Source: Minicystis rosea
Lineage (GTDB): Bacteria > Myxococcota_A > Polyangia > Polyangiales > Polyangiaceae
Direction of reading: 5' to 3'
NCBI GenBank assembly: GCA_001931535.1
Contig: CP016211.1
Coordinates: 14,709,501 to 14,773,500, forward strand
Length of the DNA stretch: 64,000 bases
Positions 32,380 to 41,877 of the stretch are shown here, piece by piece (position 1 is the stretch's first letter; every line of letters starts with the position of its first letter). The translations under genes and the position numbers were made by a program. The notes beneath the pieces are model-generated. The model worked only from the letters and a program-made list of their open reading frames with translations. It was not told the origin of the DNA and made no database searches.

Positions 32380-34434
32380 TCACGCCGTGAGCGTGCGGAT
32401 GAGCTCGGCGAGCGCCTTGCGCGCGTCGTCCAGCGCGCGGCGCGCGTTCGTGAGCTGCGTTTGCAGCGCGTCGAGCTTGTCCTCCTGCTCGCCGAGGTCG
32501 GTCAGGTAGCGCTGGTGGAGCGGGGTGCCGGCGGGGACCACCTTCAGGTTCTCGCGGATGCGCGCCTGCTCGGCCGTGATGCGCCCGATCTCGGCTTGGA
32601 TGTCGTTGGCCGCGCGGACCTTCTCGTCGACCTTGGCGCGGAGCGTGGCGATGCGGTGGAGCGCATCGCGCACGGCGACGGGCAGCTCGCTCGCGGAGGC
32701 ATAGACGCCGAGCGTCTCGCTCGAGAGATCGGCGATGGCGATGCGATCGTCGATGGGCTTCTGCTGCGTGATCGAGATCGACACCGTGGCGCCGGCTTTG
32801 ACGTCGACGCGGACGCGGTGATGGGTGGCCGTGCTCTCGACCGTCGCGCCCGTGGGCTCGACGAGGTCGAAGCCTTCGAAGCGCGGCTCCTCGAGGATCA
32901 CCGTGCGGGACTCGTGCGCGGCGCCGACGATGGTGAAATCGGAGGTGTGGCGCGCCATGCGCGTGAGCCGCAGGACGCCGCCGCTGATGGACGCCACCGT
33001 GATGATCTGCGCGTCACGCTCCTCGCGATCGATGCGCACCTTCTGATCGACCCCGAAGCTCACGAAGCGCTTCTCGCCGGCGGGCAGCGACGCGAGCCGC
33101 GCGTCGCCGAGGTACGTCGTGGCGTGCGAGGCGCCGCGCTCGTACGTGGTGATCACGCCGGGCGGGAGGCCGGTCTCGGTGTCGTTCTCGAGCTGCACCG
33201 AGGCGATGGGGTGATGCGCATCGATGTCGGGCTGGTACACCGACACGCGCTGCGCCGGGATGTCGCGATCGAGGATGGTGATGAGCGCGTCCTCGCCCGC
33301 CGCGATGGTGACCGGCGACGAGAGGTGGAAGATCACCTGCGTCGTGTCCTCGACGCTCTCCACCGCCGGCGGCTTGGGCGACGGCGCCGGGATCAGCGGA
33401 GGCGCGCCCGGCGCATACGCAGGCGCGGCCTCGGGCATGGCGAACCCACCGGCCATGGCGACGCCGTACGCCGCGCTCGCGTCGCGATGCTTCGCCACCA
33501 CGGCGACCGCGCCCTCGTCGAGACGCGGCAGCACGCGGCCCACGACCTCGACGGGGATCTCCGGCCGATCCACGTAGTACGCTTGATACAGCGCCTGGTG
33601 GAACGTCACCGGGTTGCCCGAGACGAGCGTGAGATCCACGCCGCTCCACGGCACGCCGCTCTGGTTCTCGACGACGGCCAGGCCCACGAGCTCCGCAGGC
33701 CCGGGGGCCGCATCGGTCGGGAGCGTCAGGCGATACGTGCTCTTCCAGAGCGGAACGGCGACGACGTATCCGACGCGCACCGTGCGATCACCCTGACCGG
33801 TCGCGTGGACCGTGATGGTGCGGCGCCCGCGATCCTTCTGCGTCAGCACCGCGTTGAGCGCGGAGTCGATCTGCGCGCGGAGCTTCTCGTCCACGAAGCG
33901 GACGCCGATGACGTCCTCCAAGATGTACGAGTAGATGACGCCATCCCGCGTGATGCTGAGGCGGTGGCGCACGACCTGTCCGCCATCATCGGGGAGCTCC
34001 GTGGTTTCGGCCGTGACGGAGATGATGTTCCCCTGCTGCGCGCCGCCGTCCGCGGTCCTCACCACGACGTCCGCGCCGCGCAGCGCGTTGAGCAGCTCGG
34101 GCTCCGACGCGAGCGCCGAAGGATCGAAGGGCAGATCGCGGAACGCCTCGTCCAGCGTGGCCTTCCCGGGCAGCGTGACGTTGCCGGCGCCGCCTTGGTC
34201 GTCGTACACGACGACGCTCTTGAGCACGTCGTCGACCTGATCGAACCGCACCGTGAGCGGGAGATCGGCGTTGCCGCTGATCTTGGCCTCGTACTCGAAG
34301 TACCCGACGCCTCCGCTCGAGAGCAGCACGCGTCGGAGCGCGAGCCCTTCGTTCGCAGCTTCCGCCGGCGCGGCCATCGTGATGACGGCGGCCGCCGCGC
34401 CCACGAGCGCGGTCTTCCAGCTTGCACCTTTCAT
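32380..34434 (-). CDS. DUF4139 domain-containing exported protein
   Basis: 684-aa protein with a signal peptide (cleavage near AEAAN). The N-terminal region (about 28-170) has LLSSGGVGYFEYEAKISG, and the central DUF4139 region has VGYVVAVPLWKSTYRLTLP (about 225-243), VVENQSGVPWSGVDLTLVSG and the late VSISITQQK. The last 110 residues form a coiled coil (HRIATLRAKVDEKVRAANDI and KLDALQTQLTNARRALDDAR). A Pro/Ala-rich insert (about 340-375) splits the domain. ATG 34434 is where the signal peptide begins. The family is widespread and uncharacterised, often called a mucoidy or surface-protein homologue. It is probably anchored in the periplasm or cell surface. Divergent from the lipoprotein at 34708. 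Confidence 0.85.
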   Translation of the reverse strand: MKGASWKTALVGAAAAVITMAAPAEAANEGLALRRVLLSSGGVGYFEYEAKISGNADLPLTVRFDQVDDVLKSVVVYDDQGGAGNVTLPGKATLDEAFRDLPFDPSALASEPELLNALRGADVVVRTADGGAQQGNIISVTAETTELPDDGGQVVRHRLSITRDGVIYSYILEDVIGVRFVDEKLRAQIDSALNAVLTQKDRGRRTITVHATGQGDRTVRVGYVVAVPLWKSTYRLTLPTDAAPGPAELVGLAVVENQSGVPWSGVDLTLVSGNPVTFHQALYQAYYVDRPEIPVEVVGRVLPRLDEGAVAVVAKHRDASAAYGVAMAGGFAMPEAAPAYAPGAPPLIPAPSPKPPAVESVEDTTQVIFHLSSPVTIAAGEDALITILDRDIPAQRVSVYQPDIDAHHPIASVQLENDTETGLPPGVITTYERGASHATTYLGDARLASLPAGEKRFVSFGVDQKVRIDREERDAQIITVASISGGVLRLTRMARHTSDFTIVGAAHESRTVILEEPRFEGFDLVEPTGATVESTATHHRVRVDVKAGATVSISITQQKPIDDRIAIADLSSETLGVYASASELPVAVRDALHRIATLRAKVDEKVRAANDIQAEIGRITAEQARIRENLKVVPAGTPLHQRYLTDLGEQEDKLDALQTQLTNARRALDDARKALAELIRTLTA

Positions 34435-34707
34435 CCTCGTCTCCGGCCCACGTGTGGTGCGCGGTCCGGGCCTCCGGCGCGAAGCCTTGTGCGGCACGGT
34501 CGCCCGTCAACGGGCGGCCTTCACGCGGTGCGCATGCGTTCGCGACGCGCGTCCAGGGATCGAGACAGTCGGGAGTTCGAGCCTCTCGGACGGCTCCATC
34601 GCTTCGATCGAGCCCCGGCGGCGGCGACGAGCCTCCATGGCTGACCCGCAAGACGAAGGCGCAGCGCAGCCGCCCACCATGCAGCTCCCGAGATTAGAGT
34701 GCGCCCG

Positions 34708-35505
34708 ATGCGCTCCTCCTCGATCCTCGCGGTGCTGCCGGTGCTGCTCTCCGCTTCCTGCGACGGAGGATGTGCCCGAGGCCCGGCCGGCGCGCCCATC
34801 GCATCCGCCTCGAGCTCCGCGCCGGCGTCCGCGCCCCCTGCCGCGATCCACGGCATCGATCGGATCACCGACCCCACGATCGCCTCCGCGTTTCGTGCGT
34901 GGGCCGAGCGACGCGCCGACGAAGCGCGGCGATCGGGAGCGCGTGCCGCGGTGCGGATCGTGTCCGTCGCCTACACGCCGTACAACAACATCGCCGGTGG
35001 CTACGCCGACGTCATCGCCCGCGCGCGCGTCGAGGCCGGCGAGTGCACCGACGAGATCCTCGTCCTGAAGCTCGACAACGAGGTGCGCGCGCCGCCCGTG
35101 AAGATCGAAGAGAAGACCGTGGGCCACGACTGCTGCGACGACCGACCGTGTCCCGAGCGACCCCTCGTCGGTCACATGTTCGATCTCTCGCGCGCCATCG
35201 CCGCCAAGGATGGAGCACCGCTCGCGCGTCTCGTGGACCCGCAGGGCGAAATCGAGATCGTCCTTCGGGAGGTGGGCGAGGGTGAAAACAACGAGGAGAC
35301 GCGTCGCTTCCGCGCCGCTCAGGCCGAGGAGGCATTGGCGCGGCTCTCGCCGATCGAGGCCCTCGCGTCGTTGAGCTGCTCGGTGTTCGAGGCCGACGGC
35401 ACGGCTTCGTGCCTTCTCTGGAGCGGCGGGTGGGAGGCGTCGTACACGTTTCGCCGCGATCAACGCGGTACGTTCCTCGTGTCGGTCCACGAGAAGAGTC
35501 ATTGA
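34708..35505 (+). CDS. Lipoprotein of unknown function
   Basis: 265-aa lipoprotein (lipobox SASC, about 15-18) with an Ala/Ser/Pro linker to residue 45. The mature domain of about 215 residues carries several Cys, including HDCCDDRPCP (about 140) and LSCSVFEADGTASCLLWSGG near the end, and contains a conserved-looking VRIVSVAYTPYNNIAGGYAD. No family recognised. GTG 34699 is an alternative start three codons upstream. It is convergent with the alcohol dehydrogenase (118-base gap). Confidence 0.65.
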   Translation: MRSSSILAVLPVLLSASCDGGCARGPAGAPIASASSSAPASAPPAAIHGIDRITDPTIASAFRAWAERRADEARRSGARAAVRIVSVAYTPYNNIAGGYADVIARARVEAGECTDEILVLKLDNEVRAPPVKIEEKTVGHDCCDDRPCPERPLVGHMFDLSRAIAAKDGAPLARLVDPQGEIEIVLREVGEGENNEETRRFRAAQAEEALARLSPIEALASLSCSVFEADGTASCLLWSGGWEASYTFRRDQRGTFLVSVHEKSH

Positions 35506-35623
35506 TGCCTGCCCCTCACCGCGCGGCCATCACGGAGCGCAACGCCGTTGGTTTCACGAAGACCTCGGCGAGCGTGTTCCATGCGCGCGCGAAGGCGGCA
35601 GGCGTCGATTGTCCTCCCGCGAC

Positions 35624-36667
35624 TCAAGCGCTCGCGAGATCGATCACGAACCGATACCGCACGTCGTTGCGGCGGAGGCGCGCATGGGCCTCGTTCACGT
35701 CTTGGAGGCGGATGATCTCGACGTCGGCGGTGATGCCGTTCGCGGCGCAGAAGTCGATCATCTCCTGCGTCTCGGGGAGCCCGCCGATGAGTGAGCCCAC
35801 CACGCTGCGCCGGCGCATGATGAGCGAGAAGGCGGGCAGCGTCGCGGGTGTGTCGGGCACGCCGAGGAGCACCATGGTGCCGTCGGTGCGGAGCAGGTTG
35901 GCGGTGCGCGCCAGATCGTGGGGCGCCGATACGGTATCCATGATGAAGTCGAATCGGCACGTCGAGCGGCTCATGGCCGCGTCGTCCGCGCCGAGGAGGA
36001 ACTCGTGTGCTCCGAGCCGGTGTGCGTCCGCCTTCTTCGAGGGTGAGGAGCTGATCAGCGTCACCTCCGCGCCCATGGCCACGCCGAGCTTCACCGCCAC
36101 GTGCCCGAGCCCGCCGAGGCCGAGTACGGCGATGCGGCTCCCCTTGCCGATCTTCCAATGACGTAGCGGCGAGTACGTGGTGATGCCTGCGCAGAAGAGC
36201 GGCGCCACGCCCGCGAGCGGGCCCTTCGCGTTCACGCGCAGCACGAAGCGCTCGTCGACCACGATCTGCGTCGAGTATCCGCCGTAGGTCGGCGTCTTCC
36301 CGTCGCGCTCCACGCTGTTGTAGGTCCCGACGAAGCCGATCTCGCAGTATTGCTCGAGGCCTCTTTGGCAGCTCGCGCAGGTGCGACACGAGTCGACGAG
36401 GCAGCCGACGCCCGCGATGTCGCCGGGCGCGAGCTTCGTCACCTTCGCGCCCACGCGCTCCACGCGGCCCACGATCTCGTGGCCGGGCACCATCGGATAG
36501 GTGGAGCTCGCCCACTCGTTTCGGACCTGGTGCAGATCGGAGTGGCAGATGCCGCAGTAGAGGATGCGAATCAGGACGTCGTGCTCGCCCGGAGCGCGCC
36601 GCTGGAACGAGAAGGGACGCAGAGGAGAGTCGCTGTCGTAGGCCGCGTAGCCTTGAGTCTCCAGCAT
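35624..36667 (-). CDS. Zinc-dependent NADP(H) alcohol dehydrogenase (YahK/cinnamyl-alcohol-dehydrogenase type)
   Basis: 347-aa cytoplasmic MDR-family oxidoreductase that interconverts aldehydes and alcohols. Catalytic zinc ligands are in CGICHSDLH (about 38-46) and the GHE motif (PGHEIVGRVERVGAKV, about 60-75). The structural zinc cluster is CLVDSCRTCASCQRGLEQYC, holding the four usual Cys, and the Rossmann motif is VLGLGGLGHVAVKL (about 178-191). The SSS following VTLI favours NADP. Start ATG 36667 gives the typical MxxxxGYAA opening; 22 more residues in frame to 36733 are unlike the family. The last base lies 118 bases from the convergent lipoprotein gene. Confidence 0.92.
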   Translation of the reverse strand: MLETQGYAAYDSDSPLRPFSFQRRAPGEHDVLIRILYCGICHSDLHQVRNEWASSTYPMVPGHEIVGRVERVGAKVTKLAPGDIAGVGCLVDSCRTCASCQRGLEQYCEIGFVGTYNSVERDGKTPTYGGYSTQIVVDERFVLRVNAKGPLAGVAPLFCAGITTYSPLRHWKIGKGSRIAVLGLGGLGHVAVKLGVAMGAEVTLISSSPSKKADAHRLGAHEFLLGADDAAMSRSTCRFDFIMDTVSAPHDLARTANLLRTDGTMVLLGVPDTPATLPAFSLIMRRRSVVGSLIGGLPETQEMIDFCAANGITADVEIIRLQDVNEAHARLRRNDVRYRFVIDLASA

Positions 36668-36998
36668 GGCGGGCACGTTGCGCCCGTCACTGCCTCCGTC
36701 AACGTGGGCTGGGTCTTCGTCGATCCGGTCCATCGCTGAACCACCCCCACCGCGCGTGCTGCAAATCCCTGGATTTTTCCGTTCGGAAGCGGGGCATGCG
36801 CGATGCACGCGAAGCCGCCGAGGCAGCGCATGGCGAACCGCAGGAGAACGCTCGAGCCCGTCACGGCCCTGATGACTCCGCATGTCTTGGTGCCTGTGCG
36901 GCTCGCACGATCCGCGGTGGCGATCGATCTCTTCGCCAACGCCGCGCTGCGCTGGCTGTGCCGCGGGCACGCGCCCTCGCCGCTGCGCATCCTCGCGG
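36668..36998. other. 331-base gap between cusA-like and alcohol dehydrogenase genes
   Basis: Both flanking genes read leftward, so this holds the dehydrogenase promoter and the end of the efflux operon. A plus-strand frame to 37009 (36803 start) encodes 68 residues with no family match, and I do not call it a gene. No hairpin terminator stands out after cusA. Confidence 0.4.
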
Positions 36999-39900
36999 TC
37001 AGTCGTTAGCCTCCTCGCCCGCTTCGGCCGGGAGCCCGCAGACCTCCGCGAGCGAACGGCCCGTGCGCTGCGCGTGGCGGAGCTGCGCGTGCCGCCAATA
37101 CGTGTAGATGACGGGGATGATCTCCAGCGTGAGGAACGCGCTGGTGACGAGCCCACCGACCATGGGCGCCGCGATGCGCTTCATCACGTCGGCGCCGCTG
37201 CCGGTGGCCCACAGCAAGGGCACGAGGCCGATCAGCATCGTCGAGACCGTCATCAGCTTGGGCCGCACGCGCAGCACGGTGCCCTCCATGTGCGCCCAGA
37301 TGATGTCGTCGAGATTGCGAATCTTCCCTGCGCGCAGCCGGCGGAAGAACGCTTGATCGATGTAGACGATCATCACGATCCCCGTCTGCGCCGCGAGCCC
37401 CACGAGCGCGATCACCCCGACCCAGACAGCGGTCGAGAGCCGGTAATCGAGCAGGTAGAGCAGCCACACGGTGCCGACGAGCGCGAACGGGATCGAGAGC
37501 AGCACGATGGCTACTTCGGTCGCGTTGCGGAACTGCGCCCACAAGAGCACGACCACGATCACCAGCGAGAGCGGCACGAGGATCTTCATCCGATCGCGCA
37601 TCTCGGCGAGCTTCTCGTATTGGCCCGTCCACTTGAGGTACATGCCGGACGCGATGTCGATCTCGCCGCGATGTCGGGCGGCGTCGACCGCGGCCTTGGC
37701 CTCGTCCACGTAGCCGCCGATGTCGCGCTCCGGCTCGACGTCGACGTAGACGTAGCCCACGAGCAGGCCGGCTTCGTTCTTGAGCATGGGCGGGCCTTCG
37801 ACCATCTCCACGCGGGCCAGCTCGCCGAGCGGCACGTGGCGCGCGCTGCCGGCGCTCGCGGGGGCTTCGGCCATCGCCGGTGTGCCCATCGCGGGGCCAT
37901 CGCCCGCGGCGCGATCGGGCAGGGGCACGAGCACGCCGCGGAGCGCCTGCGCCGAGGATCGGAAATCCTCTTTGTAACGAAGGTTGACCGGGAAGCGCGC
38001 GCGCCCCTCGACGGTCACCGTCACCGGCGCGCCGCCGACGGCGCTCTCGATCACCGTTTGGATGTCGTCGACCTGGAGCCCATAGCGTTGGAGCGCCGCG
38101 CGATCGGGCACGATGTCGACGTACGTCCCGCCCAACGAGCGCTCGTAAAGCACGCTGCGTGTGCCTTTGATGTGCCGGAGCGTGGCCTCGATGTGCGTGC
38201 CCGCGCGCTCGATGGCGTTGAGATCGGAGCCGAAGATCTTCACGCCCACGGGCGTGCGGATGCCCGTCGAGAGCATGTCGATGCGCGTGCGGATGGGCAT
38301 GGTGAAGGCGTTGGTCCAGCCCGGCATGCGCAGCGCTTCATTCATCTTGTCGACGAGCTCGTCCCACGTCTCCCGCTGCTCCTCGGGCCAGAGGACGCGC
38401 AGCGGGCGCTTCGCCCATTCGGGTGCCCACGACGAGTACCAGCGCAGGTGGTGGAGCGTCGGCCACGTCTCGGGCGGGTTGAGCGCGACGATGGTCTCCA
38501 CCATGGAGAGCGGCGCCGGATCGGTCGGCGTCTCGGCGCGGCCCACCTTGCCGAAGACCGTGCGCACCTCGGGGAATTTGCGGAGGATCGCGTCCTGCCG
38601 CTGGAGCTGCCGGCTGGCTTCGCCGATGGAGAGGTTCGGCAGCGTGGTGGGCATGAAGAGGATGTCGCCCTCGTTGAGGGGCGGCATGAACTCGCTCCCG
38701 AGCTTGAAATACAGGGGGATCGCCGAGGCGACCGCGAGCACGCCGATGAGCACGGTGGTGATCGGGCGGCGGAGCGCGACGAAGACGAAGGGCTTGTAGA
38801 CGCGGATGATGGCCTTTGAAATCGGGTGATCGGCCTCCTTCCGGATCTTGCCGCGGAGGAGCAGATCGCGGAGCGCCGGCGCCAGCGTGATGCTCAGCAC
38901 GGCGGCCGTGAGCATGAGGAACGTCTTGCCGTAGGCGAGCGGCCGGAAGAGCCGCCCGGCCTCGCCGTCGAGCCCGAACACGGGGATGAACGAGACCGCG
39001 ATGATGAGCAGCGAGAAGAAGATGGCGGGCGTCACCTCCTTCGCGGCCTGCGCGAGCAGACGCGCGCGCGCTGCGGTCGAGAGGTTCGGCGGCGCGTGCT
39101 CGAGCTTCTTGTGACAGGCCTCGACCATCACGATCTCGGCGTCGACGGTGGCGCCGATGGCGATGGCGATCCCGCCGAGGCTCATGATCGTGGAGGGCAC
39201 GCCGAGCAGGTACATCGGCACGAACGAGAGCAGCACCGCGAGCGGGAGGCTCACGATGGGCAGGAGCGCGCTCCGCGCGTGGAACAGGAAGAGGAGGATG
39301 ACGACCGCGACCACGATCATCTCCTCGGCGAGCGCGTGCGAGAGCGTGCCGATGGATCGCTCGATGAGGCCTTTGCGATCGTAGGTGGTGACGATCTCCA
39401 CGCCCTTCGGGAGGCTCTTCTTCAAGTCGTCGAGCTTGGCCTCGACGCGGCGGATCAAGCCGAGCGCGTTCTCCCCGTGACGCATGACCACGATGGCGCC
39501 CACGGCCTCGCCCTGCCCATCGAGCTCGGCCGTGCCTCGCCGCGCCACCGGCCCGAAGCGCACGCTGCCCACGTCGCGCACGCGCACGCTCGCGCCGCGG
39601 GGCTCGGCGCGAATGGCGATCTCGCCGAGGCCCTCCAGATCCTTCAGGTACCCGCGCCCGCGCACGAACGACTCGCGGCCTCCGAGCTCGATGACGCCGC
39701 CGCCGACCTCGGAGTTGGAGCGGCGCACCGCGCGGGCCACGTCCTCGACGGTGACGCCGTAGGCGCGGAGGCGCTCGGGATCGAGCGTGATCTGATACTC
39801 GCGTTGGAAGCCGCCGACGGACGCGACCTGGGCCACGCCGGGAACGCTCTCGAGCGCATAACGGAGCGTGTAGTCCTGCAGGGTGCGGAGCTCGGCGAGA

Positions 39901-40355
39901 TCGTGTTGGCCGGTGCGATCGACGACCGCATATTCGTAGACCCAGCCGACGCCGCTCGCGTCCGGCCCCAGCGTGGGGCTCACCCCCGGCGGCAAGCGCG
40001 TGCCGATGGAGCTCAGGTATTCGAGCACGCGCGAGCGCGCCCAATACACGTCGGTGCCCTCGTCGAAGAGCACGTAGACGAACGACATCCCGAACATCGA
40101 AAAGCCGCGCACGGCCGTGACCTTGGGCGCGGCCAAGAGGGCGCTGGCGATGGGATAGGTGACCTGATCTTCGACGATGGTCGGCGACCGGCCCATCCAC
40201 TCGGTGAAGACGATGACTTGGGGATCGGAGAGATCGGGGATCGCGTCGAGCGGCGTGCGGCGCACGGCCACGGTGGCGCCCAAGGCGGCCACGAGGAAGG
40301 CGAAGATCACGACCCAACGATGCTTCGCCGAGAGATCGATGAGCTTGTCGATCAC
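36999..40355 (-). CDS. cusA: Heavy-metal efflux RND pump, CusA/CzcA type (likely Cu/Ag)
   Basis: Inner-membrane proton-driven RND transporter that exports metal through the CusCBA-type tripartite channel. The 1118-aa chain starts with helix 1 (HRWVVIFAFLVAALGATVAV). It has the proton-relay helix 4 motif GATVDAEIVMVEACHKK (about 400), HME signatures RTPLDAIPDLSDPQVIVFTE and MPTTLPNLSIGEASRQLQRQ, and RIDMLSTGIRTPVGVKIFG, which is typical of the CusA/SilA (monovalent Cu/Ag) branch rather than CzcA. An Ala/Pro insert near residue 850 makes it longer than E. coli CusA (1047 aa). The GTG start at 40355 overlaps the cusB stop by four bases (GTGA). Confidence 0.92.
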   Translation of the reverse strand: MIDKLIDLSAKHRWVVIFAFLVAALGATVAVRRTPLDAIPDLSDPQVIVFTEWMGRSPTIVEDQVTYPIASALLAAPKVTAVRGFSMFGMSFVYVLFDEGTDVYWARSRVLEYLSSIGTRLPPGVSPTLGPDASGVGWVYEYAVVDRTGQHDLAELRTLQDYTLRYALESVPGVAQVASVGGFQREYQITLDPERLRAYGVTVEDVARAVRRSNSEVGGGVIELGGRESFVRGRGYLKDLEGLGEIAIRAEPRGASVRVRDVGSVRFGPVARRGTAELDGQGEAVGAIVVMRHGENALGLIRRVEAKLDDLKKSLPKGVEIVTTYDRKGLIERSIGTLSHALAEEMIVVAVVILLFLFHARSALLPIVSLPLAVLLSFVPMYLLGVPSTIMSLGGIAIAIGATVDAEIVMVEACHKKLEHAPPNLSTAARARLLAQAAKEVTPAIFFSLLIIAVSFIPVFGLDGEAGRLFRPLAYGKTFLMLTAAVLSITLAPALRDLLLRGKIRKEADHPISKAIIRVYKPFVFVALRRPITTVLIGVLAVASAIPLYFKLGSEFMPPLNEGDILFMPTTLPNLSIGEASRQLQRQDAILRKFPEVRTVFGKVGRAETPTDPAPLSMVETIVALNPPETWPTLHHLRWYSSWAPEWAKRPLRVLWPEEQRETWDELVDKMNEALRMPGWTNAFTMPIRTRIDMLSTGIRTPVGVKIFGSDLNAIERAGTHIEATLRHIKGTRSVLYERSLGGTYVDIVPDRAALQRYGLQVDDIQTVIESAVGGAPVTVTVEGRARFPVNLRYKEDFRSSAQALRGVLVPLPDRAAGDGPAMGTPAMAEAPASAGSARHVPLGELARVEMVEGPPMLKNEAGLLVGYVYVDVEPERDIGGYVDEAKAAVDAARHRGEIDIASGMYLKWTGQYEKLAEMRDRMKILVPLSLVIVVVLLWAQFRNATEVAIVLLSIPFALVGTVWLLYLLDYRLSTAVWVGVIALVGLAAQTGIVMIVYIDQAFFRRLRAGKIRNLDDIIWAHMEGTVLRVRPKLMTVSTMLIGLVPLLWATGSGADVMKRIAAPMVGGLVTSAFLTLEIIPVIYTYWRHAQLRHAQRTGRSLAEVCGLPAEAGEEAND

Positions 40356-41877
40356 GGCGTCTTCCCCGTCGCGAGCGAGGCCGCGAGCCGGCTCTCCGCG
40401 TCGATGAGGAACGTGGCGCCGCTCACCACCCGCTCGCCCTCCGCGAGGCCCGCCTTGACCACGAAACGATCGCCGATCTGCTCGCCGAGCTGCACGTGGC
40501 GCGCCTCGAAATGGCCACCTTCGCGGGCGATGAAGACGTACATCGATCGTCCCGTGTCGATGACCGCATCCATGGGAATCGTCACCGCGTCGACGTGCTT
40601 GCCCGCGATCTCCACGATGCCGAATTGGCCCGGCCGCAGATTGAGATCCTTGTTGTCCACGCGGAAGCGGACCCGCGCCGTGCGCGTGGCCAAATCCATG
40701 GACGGGTAGACGAGATCGACCTTGGTGGTGAAGACGTGCCCGGGAGCGACGGTGTCGTGAACGTGGCCTCGTCGCCGACCCGCACCACCGCGAGCTGATG
40801 GGGATAGACGCTGGCGATGAGATAAACACCCTTGAGATCGGCAATCTCGAAGAGCACTTTGTCCGGCATCGCATAAGAGCCGAGCACCACGTCCTTGCGG
40901 GTGACGTAGCCGGAGATGGGCGCGGACACGGCGAGCGCCCGCATGGGCTGGCCGTTGGCGACGATGCGATCGAGCGTCTCCTTGCCGACGCCGAGGAGCT
41001 CCAGCTTCTTGCGCGCGGCGGCCGTGGGCGGCTCGCGCTTGTCGAGCGCGGGCCAACTGCTCATGGTGATGAGCTCCTGCTGCGCTTGGAGGACCTCGGG
41101 GCTGTAGACGGAGACCAGCGGCTCACCGGCCTTCACGCGCACGCCCACGTCTTTGACGTGAATGGCCTCGACGTAGCCGGCCGCGCGCACGTGGACCTCG
41201 GCGCGCCCCTGCTCGGGGACCTCGACCGCCGCCGTGAGACGGAGCCCGCCTTCGCCACGCTGCTTCTCGACGACCGCCGTGCGCACGCCGATGGCTTGCA
41301 CGCGATCGAGCGAGAGCGTGATGGGCGCCGTCTCCGCGGGCGCCGTCGGCGGTTTGGGCTCGGGGACGGCCACGAGATCCATGCCGCAAAAGGGGCAGCG
41401 CCCGGGAGCATCGGTATGGACATCCGAGTGCATCGGGCAGGTGTAGCCGCGCGGCGAAGGGGCATTGGCGGCGGCGCTCGCAGAGGCGTTTGCCGGCGGG
41501 CTGGGAGGCGCGTTGGCCGACGCGCCGGGGCGAGACATCGTATCAGGAGCTGCGGTGTTCGCGCTGGGCGCCGCGGCGCTGTTCGGCGCGGGCACGAGGG
41601 CCATGTGACAGATGGGACACTCCCCCGGTCGATCGGAGACGACCTGCGGGTGCATCGGGCAGATGTACGAAGCACCTTTGACCGCCGATGCTCCACCGCC
41701 GATCCGCGGCGCGGCATATCCATAGACGGAGTGGAGCGCGGCCACGGCGACGAGGGCGAGCAGGATCCAACGCACCGCGGCCATGGCGCGCACGCCGGGC
41801 GGCGGCGCTTCGGCGCCCTCCTCGAAATGCTCGTGGTGAGAGGTGTCCTCGGGCGCGGCGTTGGGGCTACGGGGCAT
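40352..41877 (-). CDS. cusB: Periplasmic adaptor (membrane fusion) protein, CusB type, apparent frameshift
   Basis: Links the RND pump to the outer-membrane channel and hands over metal. About 508 residues after adding one base near the CCCGGG at 40739-40744. Before the break the frame reads DEATFTTPSLPG, after it HVFTTKVDLVYPSMDLATRT, a smooth CusB sequence. Order: cytoplasmic His-rich start, one membrane helix (about 33-50), two heavy-metal-binding domains YICPMHPQV and YTCPMHSDV (each ending CPxCxM), biotinyl-lipoyl and hairpin regions with EVHVRAAGYVEAIHVKDVGV, and a C-terminal beta barrel. ATG 41877 overlaps the cusC gene by 11 bases; the end overlaps cusA. The break may be a sequencing indel. 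Confidence 0.85.

Noticed and set aside
36803..37009. Small 68-codon plus-strand gene ahead of the cusA end
   Set aside because: No family, no binding site, and it overlaps the cusA stop.
36882..38819. Plus-strand 645-codon frame opposite cusA
   Set aside because: Acidic/His-rich antisense product with no motif; cusA is unambiguous.
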